This document shows positions 6,325-13,195 of a DNA stretch of 13,195 nt, piece by piece (within the stretch, counting starts at the first letter, position 1; the number at the start of each line of letters is the position of its first letter). The stretch is taken from the NCBI GenBank assembly GCA_026981635.1, contig JALSIF010000235.1:1-13195 (forward strand), read 5' to 3'. The position numbers and the translations under genes were made by a program. A model generated the notes under the pieces. It worked only from the letters and a program-made list of their open reading frames with translations. It was not told the origin of the DNA and did not search any database. Source of the DNA: a bacterium. Its GTDB lineage: Bacteria; 4484-113; JALSIF01.

Positions 6325-7344
6325 GTGGAGTTGCTTCGGGAGCTAAGTGAGCTGCACGGTGTGCCCGGTCGGGAGGAGGAGGTAAGGGAGTTTATCCGCT
6401 CCAAGGTGGAGGGCCTGGTGGATGAGATTGAGGTGGACCCGCTGGGCAACCTCATCTGCCGCAAGCACCCATCGGGAGGAAGCGATGAGCGGGTGATGGT
6501 GGCTTGCCACATGGATGAGATCGGCTTCTATGTGCGGGCGATTGACAAGCGGGGGTTTCTTCGCCTCCATCCGGTGGGTGGGTTTGACCCCAGAAACCTT
6601 TTTGCCCGCCGGGTGGTGGTAAAGACCAGGAGTGGCAAGCTGGTGGGGACGCTAAACCCCCAGGTCCCGCCGGTTCACCTCTCCACCGAGGGCGAGCGGC
6701 GCAAGGTCCCCCAGCTCAAAGACTTTTACGTTGACCTGGGCATGAGCGCCGAGCAGGTGAGGGCGCTGGTGCAGGTGGGCGACCCGGTCACCCTGGCGCA
6801 GAGCTTTGCCCAAGTGGGGGAGCTCTGGTCGGGCAAGGCGATGGACAACCGGGCCGCTTGCTGGGTGGGCATCCGTCTGCTGGAGTCCCTTGAAGGGCTC
6901 ACCCGGGAGCTGGCGGTGGTCTTTACCACCCAAGAGGAGGTGGGCCTGAGGGGGGCGATGACCTCGGCCTTTCGGGTGGGGCCGGACATCGCCATTGCGG
7001 TGGATGTGACCCTGGCCTACGATACCCCGGGGGTGGACGAGGACGACCGCATCGCCTCCCTGGGCAAGGGGGTGTGCATCAAGATCGCCGACAGTGCCTC
7101 CATCTCCGACCGGGAGCTGGTTGACCACTTCATCCAGCTTGCCGAGCGAAACGAGATTGACTATCAGGTTGAGGTGCTGCCCCGCGGAGGGACGGATGCG
7201 GGGGCCATGCAGCGCATCCGGGGAGGTGCCAAGACCATCACCCTCTCCATCCCCACCCGCTACATCCACACGGTAGTGGAGTGCATCCACCCGGATGACC
7301 TGCGCGGCTGCCTGGCCCTGCTTAAAGCCTATTTGGAGAGTTAG
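6325..7344 (+). CDS. M42-family metallo-aminopeptidase
   Basis: With the GTG start at 6325 the protein has 339 residues, in line with the usual 330-360 for the family. It is a cytoplasmic dinuclear metal (Zn or Co) aminopeptidase, often a large tetrahedral oligomer, that removes residues from short peptides. Visible residues: ACHMDEIGF (H62 metal ligand, D64), AMDNRAACW (D174 bridging ligand), TQEEVGLRGA (E204 general base, E205 ligand), IAVDV (D227 ligand) and RYIHTVVE (H315 ligand). All five ligands and the base are present, so it should be active. The N-terminus LLRELSELHGVPGREEEVR is typical. GTG 6316 is an alternative start adding three residues. Members are often misnamed endoglucanase or cellulase; nothing here supports glycosidase activity. 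It sits alone between two operons and ends at a strong terminator, so a link to polysaccharide export is not implied. Confidence 0.93.
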   Translation: MELLRELSELHGVPGREEEVREFIRSKVEGLVDEIEVDPLGNLICRKHPSGGSDERVMVACHMDEIGFYVRAIDKRGFLRLHPVGGFDPRNLFARRVVVKTRSGKLVGTLNPQVPPVHLSTEGERRKVPQLKDFYVDLGMSAEQVRALVQVGDPVTLAQSFAQVGELWSGKAMDNRAACWVGIRLLESLEGLTRELAVVFTTQEEVGLRGAMTSAFRVGPDIAIAVDVTLAYDTPGVDEDDRIASLGKGVCIKIADSASISDRELVDHFIQLAERNEIDYQVEVLPRGGTDAGAMQRIRGGAKTITLSIPTRYIHTVVECIHPDDLRGCLALLKAYLES

Positions 7345-7372
7345 ACGGCTTCAATCACTTCAAAAATGGGAA

Positions 7373-7400
7373 GGGGGCCTGCCTAAATCAGCAGGCCCCC
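7373..7400. terminator. Bidirectional intrinsic terminator between converging genes
   Basis: GGGGGCCTGC (7373-7382) and GCAGGCCCCC (7391-7400) form a perfect 10-base stem with an 8-base loop. On the + strand it is followed by GCTTATTTTC; on the - strand by TTCCCATTTTTG. It can therefore end both the peptidase transcript (stop at 7344) and the lipoprotein transcript (stop at 7437) coming from the other side. The stem is one of the clearest non-coding signals in the window. Confidence 0.88.
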
Positions 7401-7436
7401 GCTTATTTTCTACTAAGGATCGGGCTGGGTTTGGGA

Positions 7437-8882
7437 TCAGCTGGGCGGGCCGGTCTCCGTCTGGAACCAGAGCTCGTTGGAGATGCTTACGAAGCCCTGG
7501 GGGTTGCACTGATCGTCAAAGGAGAAGTTGGCCGGGTCGCCCTGGTAGGCAACCACCTTGAAGGAGGCGATGGAGGGGTCGGAGACGCCGTTCAGTTGGC
7601 CCGGGGTGGTGTCGTCAAAGCCGTTTCCGGTGCCCAGCTTGAAGAAGGTGGGACAGAGGTCAAAGTTGACCTCGCTGGTCACCTCGGTGCCCGGCTGCTT
7701 GTCGGAGGTGGTCCAGACGGAGAACTGGAAGGGGAAGTCGGAACCGTCGGCGGCAAAGACGTAGGCGTTGTCAAAGCTGCCCGCGGTCTCGGGGCTGCCC
7801 GGGTCCTGGGGGGAGAGGCTGGGGGATTCCAGGAAGAGGAAGAGGCTTACCGGAGCACCCAGAAGGTCCAGCACCGGACTGGCATGGCTGGGGTCGGGAG
7901 TGCCCGCTGCCATGGGTACAACCTGAATGTAGCGGTTGGCCGGGTCAAGGGCACCCATGGGAGGTGGGAAGGAGTAGGCGGCAAAACCCAGCGCATCGGC
8001 AAAGGAGTCAACCGGCAGGCTGAGGGTGTCGGTGGTGGTGGAGCTGTTTAGTGCAGGAATGGAAAAGCTGTCTACCACCGTGGTAGGTGGATCAGTGTCT
8101 CCCTGAAGGATCTGGTAGGCGTCCACAAACTGGCCGAAGTTGCTCACTACGATGGTGGCGTCATTGAAGCCGATGTCGCCACTGTTGTCGTAGTCCACAG
8201 GCGGGGGAGCCTGACCGGCTCCCAGACCGGCGGGCAGGCCGAAGTTGGAGACCAGCAGGGTCATGTCGTTGAAGCCCACGTCGTGGCTCTGGTCTCCGTC
8301 GCCCTTGAGCCGCTCAGAGAACTTCACCCTCCCTGCGCCGCTGTCAAAGACCAGGCCGTCAAACTCGCCACTATACTCCACGTTGGGAGCACCCAAGGCG
8401 CTGAAGCTCTTTACAGCACGGCGGGGCTCAAAGCGGATCCGCACCTCCACCCCGGCAGGCAGAGGATCCAGCCGGGGGCGAGCGATGCCCACCGCCGCCA
8501 CCCCGGGGACCGGTTCGGTGGCCAGCACCACCATACCCTCGGTACCACTGAGGTCAAAGACCGGCTCCATCTCGGGCACCGGCTGCTTGACTACCGCGTA
8601 GAGGTGGGTAGTGGGCTGGCGGGTGCGAAGGAGAACTTCTCCTCCCTCTTCACTTAGCTCAATCTCTGGAGGAAGACTGGAGAGGGGGTTGCCCTCCAGG
8701 TCAAAGGCCACCACCTCAAGTCCCTCTGGGGGGGCAAAAAGGATGTCCTGCAGGGTAAGACCCGAGGGGGTGGCTCCACCATTCTCACCGACCTTTCCCT
8801 CCCGGGCCGATCCGCCACAGGAGGAGACCAACAGGGCGAAACCGAAAAGAATCGCCCCCACCAAGAAAGCTCTCGTTCTCAT
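7437..8882 (-). CDS. Secreted lipoprotein with two dockerin-like EF-hand loops, function unknown
   Basis: This 481-residue protein has a lipoprotein signal peptide: MRTR, a hydrophobic core and lipobox LVSSC with Cys22 as the lipid-bearing residue. A low-complexity Gly/Glu stretch follows. Residues about 45-190 look beta-rich. Two calcium-loop motifs come next, DGDQSHDVGFND (195-206) and DYDNSGDIGFND (230-241), each followed by a helix TLLVSNFG or TIVVSNFG. They are 35 residues apart, the layout of dockerin type I or related EF-hand repeats; acidic positions 1, 3, 7 and 12 are kept. The C-terminal 220 residues have no motif I recognise; C410 and C459 could form a disulfide. The likely location is a membrane anchor facing the periplasm or outside. 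It follows the dehydrogenase operon by 72 bases but has its own TATAAT box, so a functional link to that complex is doubtful. Confidence 0.8.
   Translation of the reverse strand: MRTRAFLVGAILFGFALLVSSCGGSAREGKVGENGGATPSGLTLQDILFAPPEGLEVVAFDLEGNPLSSLPPEIELSEEGGEVLLRTRQPTTHLYAVVKQPVPEMEPVFDLSGTEGMVVLATEPVPGVAAVGIARPRLDPLPAGVEVRIRFEPRRAVKSFSALGAPNVEYSGEFDGLVFDSGAGRVKFSERLKGDGDQSHDVGFNDMTLLVSNFGLPAGLGAGQAPPPVDYDNSGDIGFNDATIVVSNFGQFVDAYQILQGDTDPPTTVVDSFSIPALNSSTTTDTLSLPVDSFADALGFAAYSFPPPMGALDPANRYIQVVPMAAGTPDPSHASPVLDLLGAPVSLFLFLESPSLSPQDPGSPETAGSFDNAYVFAADGSDFPFQFSVWTTSDKQPGTEVTSEVNFDLCPTFFKLGTGNGFDDTTPGQLNGVSDPSIASFKVVAYQGDPANFSFDDQCNPQGFVSISNELWFQTETGPPS
8133..8300 (-). repeat. Tandem dockerin-like EF-hand repeat within the lipoprotein
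   Basis: Two copies of a D-x-D-x-S-x-D-[VI]-GFND loop plus [TA]-x-[LV]-VSNFG helix are encoded at 8238-8300 and 8133-8195. Their near-identical core GFND-x-T-x-x-VSNFG points to internal duplication. Calcium binding is predicted from the loop residues. The pair marks the boundary between the beta-rich N-terminal and the uncharacterised C-terminal part. Confidence 0.7.
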
Positions 8883-8929
8883 GGTCCCTACCTACCTTCC
8901 CTTGGTCTATTTCCGATTGTAGAGGGCCT

Positions 8930-8935
8930 ATTATA
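8930..8935 (-). promoter_or_regulatory. Consensus -10 box (TATAAT) for the lipoprotein gene
   Basis: Read on the - strand this is a perfect TATAAT, 47 bases upstream of the ATG at 8882 in the 72-base gap after the E3 gene. A TTGACA-like -35 box is not seen at 16-18 bases upstream; the TG at one base off the extended -10 position may help. It suggests independent expression of the lipoprotein. Confidence 0.5.
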
Positions 8936-8954
8936 CCCACGATGGGATTTATAC

Positions 8955-10367
8955 CTATCTGTTTATTGCGTGGATCATCTTGCCATCCACCCCCAGGGCG
9001 GCCTCGTGGACCGCTTCGCCCAGGGTGGGGTGGATGCGCACTGCCGCCTGGAAGTCCTCACAGGAGGCGCCAAACAGCAGGGCCATGGTGGCCTCGTTGA
9101 TCAGGTCGGAGGCGTGGGGGCCGATGATGTGGACCCCCAGAAGCTCGTCGGTCTTGGCGTCGCCGATCACCTTTACGAAGCCGTCTGCCTCGCCCAGGGA
9201 GAGGGCGCGGCCGTTGGCGCCGAAGGAGAACTTGCCGGTCTTTATCTCATGGCCCTTCTCCTTGGCCTCCTCCTCGGTCATTCCCACGTAGGCGATCTCG
9301 GGGAAGGTGAAGACGGCGGCAGGGACGGTGAAGTCAAAGTGGGCCCAGTTGCCGGCAAGCTTCTCGGCTAGCTGATATCCCTCGTGGCTGGCCTTGTGGG
9401 CCAGCATGGCCCCGCCGATCACATCACCGATGGCGTAGATGTGGGGCTGGGAGGTGGTGAGGTGTTCGTCCACCACCACAAAACCCTTCTCGTCCACCTT
9501 GACCCCGGCCCGGTCTAGGGCCAGGTCCTCGGTGTTTGGCACCCGGCCCACCGCCACCAGCACCTTGTCAAAGCTTTCGCTGCCGGCAAAGCCGCCCTCG
9601 GCGGCCGGCTCCATGGTCACTTTGACACCTTTGCTGGTGGTCTTTACCTGGGTAACCTTGGTGTTGGTGCGGATCTCAATCCCTTGGCGCTTGAAGAGCT
9701 TGGCCGCCTCCTTGCGGATGTCCTGGTCAAGGGTGGCAAGGATCTCAGGGAGGAACTCCACCACCACCACCTCGGCGCCCAGGGCGTTATAGACCGAGCC
9801 CAGCTCCATGCCGATGTAGCCGCCTCCGATCACCAGCAGGCGCTGAGGAAAGTCGGTGGGGTCGATCCCCTCGTCGCTGGAGATCACCCGCTTGCCGTCA
9901 ATACCTAATCCGGGCAGGGTGCGGTAGGTGGAGCCGGTGGCAACGACGAACTTCTCCGCAGTGATCCGCTGGCTCTTCCCCTCCGGGGTGGTTATCTCCA
10001 GGGTGTGGGGGTCAACAAAGCTTGCCGCGCCAAAGATGAGGTCGGCCCCGTTCTTCTCCAGGAGAAGCTTCACCCCGCCGGTGAGGCGCTTTACGATGTT
10101 TAGCTTGTGCTGGTTTAGCTTCTTAAGGTCAACCTTGACCTCTCCCACCACGATCCCCTGCTCGGGGGCCACCTCCTTTATGTGGTGGTAGAGGTGGCTT
10201 GCGTCAAGCAGCACCTTGGAGGGGATGCAGCCCACATTGAGGCAGGTTCCGCCCCAGTACTGCTTTTCCACCACGGCGCACTTTAGGCCCAGCTGGGCGA
10301 GGCGGATGCCGCAGACATATCCTCCGGGACCGGCGCCAATCACCACCACCTGATAGTCAAATGCCAT
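8955..10367 (-). CDS. lpdA: Dihydrolipoyl dehydrogenase (E3 component of 2-oxoacid dehydrogenase)
   Basis: The 470-residue flavoprotein reoxidises the dihydrolipoyl groups on E2 and passes electrons to NAD+ (EC 1.8.1.4). Features in order: FAD-binding GAGPGG (11-16), redox disulfide in TCLNVGC (C42 and C47), NAD-binding GGGYIG (181-186), second FAD motif YAIGD (D315), and the C-terminal catalytic HPTLGE (H446, E451). Length and all key residues are standard for the family, so it should be active. ATG 10367 follows GAGGTG by 7 bases. It is the last gene of the complex operon, 65 bases after the E2 stop, and lacks a fused lipoyl domain. The same E3 may serve more than one complex or the glycine cleavage system if no other copy exists. 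Confidence 0.96.
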   Translation of the reverse strand: MAFDYQVVVIGAGPGGYVCGIRLAQLGLKCAVVEKQYWGGTCLNVGCIPSKVLLDASHLYHHIKEVAPEQGIVVGEVKVDLKKLNQHKLNIVKRLTGGVKLLLEKNGADLIFGAASFVDPHTLEITTPEGKSQRITAEKFVVATGSTYRTLPGLGIDGKRVISSDEGIDPTDFPQRLLVIGGGYIGMELGSVYNALGAEVVVVEFLPEILATLDQDIRKEAAKLFKRQGIEIRTNTKVTQVKTTSKGVKVTMEPAAEGGFAGSESFDKVLVAVGRVPNTEDLALDRAGVKVDEKGFVVVDEHLTTSQPHIYAIGDVIGGAMLAHKASHEGYQLAEKLAGNWAHFDFTVPAAVFTFPEIAYVGMTEEEAKEKGHEIKTGKFSFGANGRALSLGEADGFVKVIGDAKTDELLGVHIIGPHASDLINEATMALLFGASCEDFQAAVRIHPTLGEAVHEAALGVDGKMIHAINR

Positions 10368-10432
10368 CGGAGTTCACCTCGGTCAGATCAAGAATTCCCA
10401 CTTCCTCCGACCCTCGGTAGCCCGGTGGGCGG

Positions 10433-11914
10433 CTAGATCTGAAGCAGCATCCACTCGGGGTTCTCCAGCTGCTCCACGATGTAGGCGTTGAACTCCACCG
10501 CATAGACCCCATCAATCAGGCGGTGGTCAAAGGCCACCGTGAGGTAGACCATGTCGCGCACCACGATCTGGCCGCTCTCGTCCACCACCGGGCGCTTCTT
10601 GATGTTGTGGACGCCGAGTATTCCCACCTCGGGGTAGTTGATGACCGGGCAGCTGATCAGGGTGCCGAAGCCGCCGGCGTTGGTGATGGTGAAGGTGCCC
10701 CCTTGCAGGTCGTCCAGGGTGAGCTCGCGGTTTCTGGCCCGTTCGGCAAGCTCGGCCACCTCCTGGCTTAGCTCCACGATGGACTTGCGGTCGGCGTCCT
10801 TGATGTTGGGCACCACCAGGCCGTCGTCGGTGTTTACCGCGATGCCGATGTTGTAGTACTTCTTAAGAATTGCCTCGGAGTGGTCGTCGGTGATGGAGGC
10901 GTTGAAGTAGGGGAACTTCTTGAGGGCGGCCACCACCGCCTTGATGAAGAAGGCCATGTAGGTGAGCTTGACCCCGTAGCGGGCCTGGAACTCCTCCTTG
11001 TACTTCTCCCTAAGTGCCACCAGCTTGGTGAGGTCGGCCTCCTGGATGTCGTAGGTGTGGGCGGCGGTGTTCTTGGACTGCTGCATGCGGTCGGCGATGG
11101 TCTTTCTGATGCGGGGGAGCTTCACCCGCTCCTCAGGGCCATACTCGCCGGTGACCAGCACGCCCAGCCGCTCGGGCACCACCTGCTCCTTGGCGGGGGC
11201 GGCGGGAGCGGCGGCGGGGGTGGGGGCGCCCACCTGATACTTCTCAACCTCGCCCGCCTCAATGATGCGCTCAATGTCCACCTTACGAATGCGGCCGCCC
11301 CGGCCGGTCCCCTGGATCTTGGCCGGGTCCAGGTTGTACTGCTCAATCAGCCGGCGCACCGCGGGGCTTAGGAAGGTGGCCTTGGCCCCGTCGCCCGCAG
11401 CGGGGGCGGCCGGAGGCGGCGGAGGCGGTGGGGCCTCCTCCTTCTTCTCCTCCTCGGCAAACTTGGAGAAGTCCACCTCAATTACCTCGCCGACGGTGGT
11501 TGCGGCATACCCTCCCAGGTCCTCGTCCACCTCGCGGGGGATGCCGCCGGCGGGGGCCTCCTGCTTGGCCTCCTGATCGCCGGCGCCCGCCTCCATGTAG
11601 GAGGTGTCAATGGGAGCCGAGCTCGCCTCCGCCCCCATCTCGCCGGGCTTGATGGAGCCAGGCTCGTACTCCTCGCCCTCGCGGGCTATCACCCCGATGA
11701 TCTGCTTTACGTTGACCACCTCGCCTTCCTTGGCGAACTTCTCCACCAACACTCCTGAGGCGGGCGAGGGGACCTCCATCTCAATTTTGTCGGTCTCAAT
11801 GGTGACGATGGGCTCGTCCATCTCCACCTTGTCGCCCACCTCTTTGAACCACTTGCCGATCTCGCCCTCAACTACCGACTCGCCAAGTTCGGGCACGATG
11901 ACCTTTACAGGCAT
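10433..11914 (-). CDS. Dihydrolipoamide acyltransferase (E2 component of 2-oxoacid dehydrogenase)
   Basis: The 493-residue core subunit carries acyl groups on lipoyl-lysine and transfers them to CoA. Domains: one lipoyl domain (1-80) with the modified lysine K43 in ETDKIEME; an acidic linker (about 85-160); a Pro/Ala linker (161-178); a peripheral subunit-binding domain (181-219, with LSPAVRRLIEQYNLDPAKI and GTGRGGRI); a second Ala/Pro linker; and the catalytic domain (about 262-493) ending with DHRLIDG, where H464 and D468 are the active-site pair. SCPVINYPEVGILGVHNI is closest to branched-chain-type E2 in my reading, but pyruvate-type is not excluded. The start ATG 11914 has AAGGAG 9 bases upstream. 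The acidic, non-Pro/Ala stretch between lipoyl and binding domains is longer than usual. Confidence 0.95.
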   Translation of the reverse strand: MPVKVIVPELGESVVEGEIGKWFKEVGDKVEMDEPIVTIETDKIEMEVPSPASGVLVEKFAKEGEVVNVKQIIGVIAREGEEYEPGSIKPGEMGAEASSAPIDTSYMEAGAGDQEAKQEAPAGGIPREVDEDLGGYAATTVGEVIEVDFSKFAEEEKKEEAPPPPPPPAAPAAGDGAKATFLSPAVRRLIEQYNLDPAKIQGTGRGGRIRKVDIERIIEAGEVEKYQVGAPTPAAAPAAPAKEQVVPERLGVLVTGEYGPEERVKLPRIRKTIADRMQQSKNTAAHTYDIQEADLTKLVALREKYKEEFQARYGVKLTYMAFFIKAVVAALKKFPYFNASITDDHSEAILKKYYNIGIAVNTDDGLVVPNIKDADRKSIVELSQEVAELAERARNRELTLDDLQGGTFTITNAGGFGTLISCPVINYPEVGILGVHNIKKRPVVDESGQIVVRDMVYLTVAFDHRLIDGVYAVEFNAYIVEQLENPEWMLLQI

Positions 11915-11955
11915 GGCTCCTCACTCCTTATTTTTCAAGTCCTCGCCCCACCGCT

Positions 11956-11965
11956 CCGCCGGCGG
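11956..11965. other. GC-rich palindrome between E1-beta and E2 genes
   Basis: CCGCCGGCGG is a perfect 10-base palindrome flanked by C-rich and G-rich arms in the 78-base gap between the two genes. It could fold in the message and affect relative E1/E2 yield, but there is no T-run, so it is not an intrinsic terminator. Low support beyond the symmetry itself. Confidence 0.25.
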
Positions 11966-11992
11966 GGGGCCGTGAGCTGGCCGGTTCCTGAA

Positions 11993-12979
11993 TCAATACT
12001 CAAAGAGCTGCTTGGCCTCCTGGTAGATCCGCTCCACGCTGGGCAGGTAGAGCTGTTCCATCTTGGGGTGGAAGGGGACCGGGGTGTCGGGGGCGGCCAC
12101 CCTCACCACCGGGCCGTCCAGGTAGTCCCAGCACTCCTCCACGATGGCGGAGGCGATCTCGCCGCCGATGCCGCCGTACTTGGGCGCCTCGTGGACTACC
12201 ATAGCCTTGCCGGTCTTCTTTACCGACTCCACGATGGTCTCCATGTCCAGGGGCAGCAGGGTGCGAAGGTCCACCACCTCAACGTCGATCCCCTCCTCCC
12301 TTAGCTTCATTGCCGCCTGCATGGAGCGGTGGAACATGAGCCCAAAGGAGAAGATGGAGAGGTGCCTTCCGGGCTTCTTCACGTCGGCCTTGCCGATGGG
12401 GACCACGAAGTCATCGTCGGGCACCGGCTCCTTGATGGTCCGGTAGAGCTTCTTGTGCTCAAAGTAGAGGACAGGGTTATTGTCGCGGATGGCCGCCTTG
12501 AGCAGGCCCTTGGCGTCGTAGGGGGTGGAGGGGACCACCACCTTGAGGCCGGCCACGTGGCAGTACCAGGCCTCGTTGGACTGGGAGTGGTACATGCCGC
12601 CTCCCACGTCGCCGCCGTAGGGGCAGCGGATGGTGATGGGGACCGGCCAGGTGCCGCCGGTGCGGTAGTAGATCTTGGCCGCCTGCTGGCAGATCTGGTC
12701 GTGGGCCCCGCCGATGAAGTCGGCAAACTGGATCTCGGCGATGGGCCGCATCCCCATCAGCGCCGCCCCGGTGGCGATGCCCACGATGGCGCTCTCCGAG
12801 ATGGGGGTGTCCAGGCAGCGGTAGAAGCCGAACTCGTCCATCAGGCCCTTGGTGGCCTTGAAGACGCCGCCGTAGAGCCCCACGTCCTCGCCCAGCACGA
12901 AGACGTTCTCGTCGCGCTGCATCTCCTCGCGCTGGGCCTCAATGATGGCGTCGATGTAGGTGATCTTTCTCATCCCCAT
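11993..12979 (-). CDS. 2-oxoacid dehydrogenase E1 beta subunit (branched-chain or pyruvate type)
   Basis: The 328-residue protein pairs with E1-alpha to form the thiamine-diphosphate-dependent decarboxylase of the complex. Visible signatures: ITYIDAIIEAQREEM near the N-terminus, LGEDVGLYGGVF (29-40), TPISESAIVG with E62 that activates the cofactor, ADFIGGAHDQI (86-96), GGGMYHSQSNEAW (H131, active-site channel), PVLYFEHKKLYR (169-180), and DLRTLLPLD (237-245). The YHSQS and FEHKKLYR segments favour a branched-chain 2-oxoacid enzyme, but the group overlaps with pyruvate and acetoin dehydrogenases. ATG 12979 has AAGGAG 10 bases upstream; ATG 12973 is an alternative that drops two residues. It lies 63 bases after the E1-alpha stop. 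Confidence 0.95.
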   Translation of the reverse strand: MGMRKITYIDAIIEAQREEMQRDENVFVLGEDVGLYGGVFKATKGLMDEFGFYRCLDTPISESAIVGIATGAALMGMRPIAEIQFADFIGGAHDQICQQAAKIYYRTGGTWPVPITIRCPYGGDVGGGMYHSQSNEAWYCHVAGLKVVVPSTPYDAKGLLKAAIRDNNPVLYFEHKKLYRTIKEPVPDDDFVVPIGKADVKKPGRHLSIFSFGLMFHRSMQAAMKLREEGIDVEVVDLRTLLPLDMETIVESVKKTGKAMVVHEAPKYGGIGGEIASAIVEECWDYLDGPVVRVAAPDTPVPFHPKMEQLYLPSVERIYQEAKQLFEY

Positions 12980-13042
12980 GGCCTTTTTGCTCCTTATCCC
13001 TTCGGTGTCTAGTCCGCCTTGTCCTCGCTTGGGTTTTTTCCC

Positions 13043-13195
13043 CTAGTCGGCGTAGACCGACTGCTTGAGGTACTCCTCCGGGTCGGCGTCGGGCTGGGAG
13101 AGGGCCCACTCCGCCGCCTTGAGCACGTCCTTTTTGATCTTTTCGGTGAGCTCCTCAATCTCCTTCTGGCTCATGATCTTCTGCTTAACCAAGTA
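13043..13195 (-). CDS. 2-oxoacid dehydrogenase E1 alpha subunit, C-terminal 50 residues (cut by window edge)
   Basis: The frame is open to the right edge and ends at TAG (13043-13045 on the complementary strand). The visible residues (YLVKQKIMSQKEIEELTEKI and on to EEYLKQSVYAD) match the usual E1-alpha tail: a helix with alternating acidic and basic residues, then a segment like EWALSQPDADPEEYL that resembles the ASPxPDPxELY ending of the family. No thiamine-binding motif is visible because it would lie outside the window. Its place directly upstream of E1-beta supports the assignment. Confidence 0.85.
   Translation of the reverse strand, partial: YLVKQKIMSQKEIEELTEKIKKDVLKAAEWALSQPDADPEEYLKQSVYAD

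Noticed and set aside
6652-7290. 212-residue - strand open frame opposite the M42 peptidase gene
   Set aside because: It lies wholly inside a well-supported gene and shows the His/Gly/Leu-rich bias of antisense reading in GC-rich sequence.
6325-7344. Reading the M42 protein as an endoglucanase linked to the polysaccharide operon
   Set aside because: All metal ligands and the catalytic Glu of M42 aminopeptidases are present; cellulase names in this family are historical misannotations.
7431-8051. 206-residue + strand frame opposite the lipoprotein gene
   Set aside because: Gly/Val-rich antisense translation of a gene with a clear lipobox and EF-hand motifs; no independent start signal.
7437-8882. 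Lipoprotein as a cellulosome component because of dockerin-like loops
   Set aside because: No cohesin or clear glycoside hydrolase domain is visible here, and the loops are in mid-protein; similar EF-hand pairs are common outside cellulosomes.
11956-11965. Palindrome between E1-beta and E2 as a terminator splitting the operon
   Set aside because: No T-run follows on the coding strand and the downstream gene belongs to the same complex.
12329-13012. Long + strand open frame opposite the E1-beta gene
   Set aside because: It is antisense to a clearly coding gene, has a composition typical of shadow frames in GC-rich DNA (many Gly, Val, His, Asp), and lacks a recognisable domain.

Overview
The window looks like chromosomal DNA of a Gram-negative-type (two-membrane) bacterium. 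It is fairly GC-rich by eye, uses many AGG arginine codons and GTG starts, and is densely packed with short intergenic gaps. A TolC-like outer-membrane factor paired with an HlyD-like periplasmic adaptor implies an outer membrane. Nothing seen fixes the phylum. A thermophilic or candidate-phylum lineage is possible, but that is only an impression. I see no tRNA, rRNA, CRISPR array, insertion sequence or phage gene.

Left part, + strand (about 1-6243). After the tail of an unidentified gene (ends 269) and a 135-base gap with a candidate promoter, five closely spaced or overlapping genes form one operon: (1) a regulator with a multi-cysteine zinc-ribbon region resembling TackOD1 and a degenerate GGDEF domain; (2) a membrane-bound processive family 2 glycosyltransferase; (3) a secreted, probably TIM-barrel, glycosidase-like protein; (4) a TolC-like outer-membrane factor; (5) an HlyD-like membrane-fusion protein. 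No ABC transporter is present. The most economical reading is a synthase-dependent exopolysaccharide system. The glycosyltransferase would make and translocate the chain across the inner membrane, and the HlyD/TolC pair would carry it through the periplasm and outer membrane. The secreted protein would trim or bind it. The regulator has lost the cyclase residues of GGDEF but keeps an RxxD in the position of the c-di-GMP inhibitory site. That is the logic of PelD in the Pel system, but on a different scaffold. This is the most interesting part of the window.

Middle (about 6254-7410). A stand-alone M42-family metallo-aminopeptidase gene follows, preceded by a promoter-like element resembling the one before the operon. 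It ends at a strong bidirectional terminator (7373-7400) shared with the converging gene.

Right part, - strand (7437-13195). Read from the right edge leftwards, this is a 2-oxoacid dehydrogenase complex operon: the E1-alpha C-terminus (cut by the window edge), E1-beta, E2 dihydrolipoyl acyltransferase and E3 dihydrolipoyl dehydrogenase, with 63-78 base gaps. E1-beta and E2 features favour a branched-chain 2-oxoacid or pyruvate-type complex. Downstream, with its own TATAAT box, is a secreted lipoprotein with two dockerin-like EF-hand calcium loops and otherwise unknown function.
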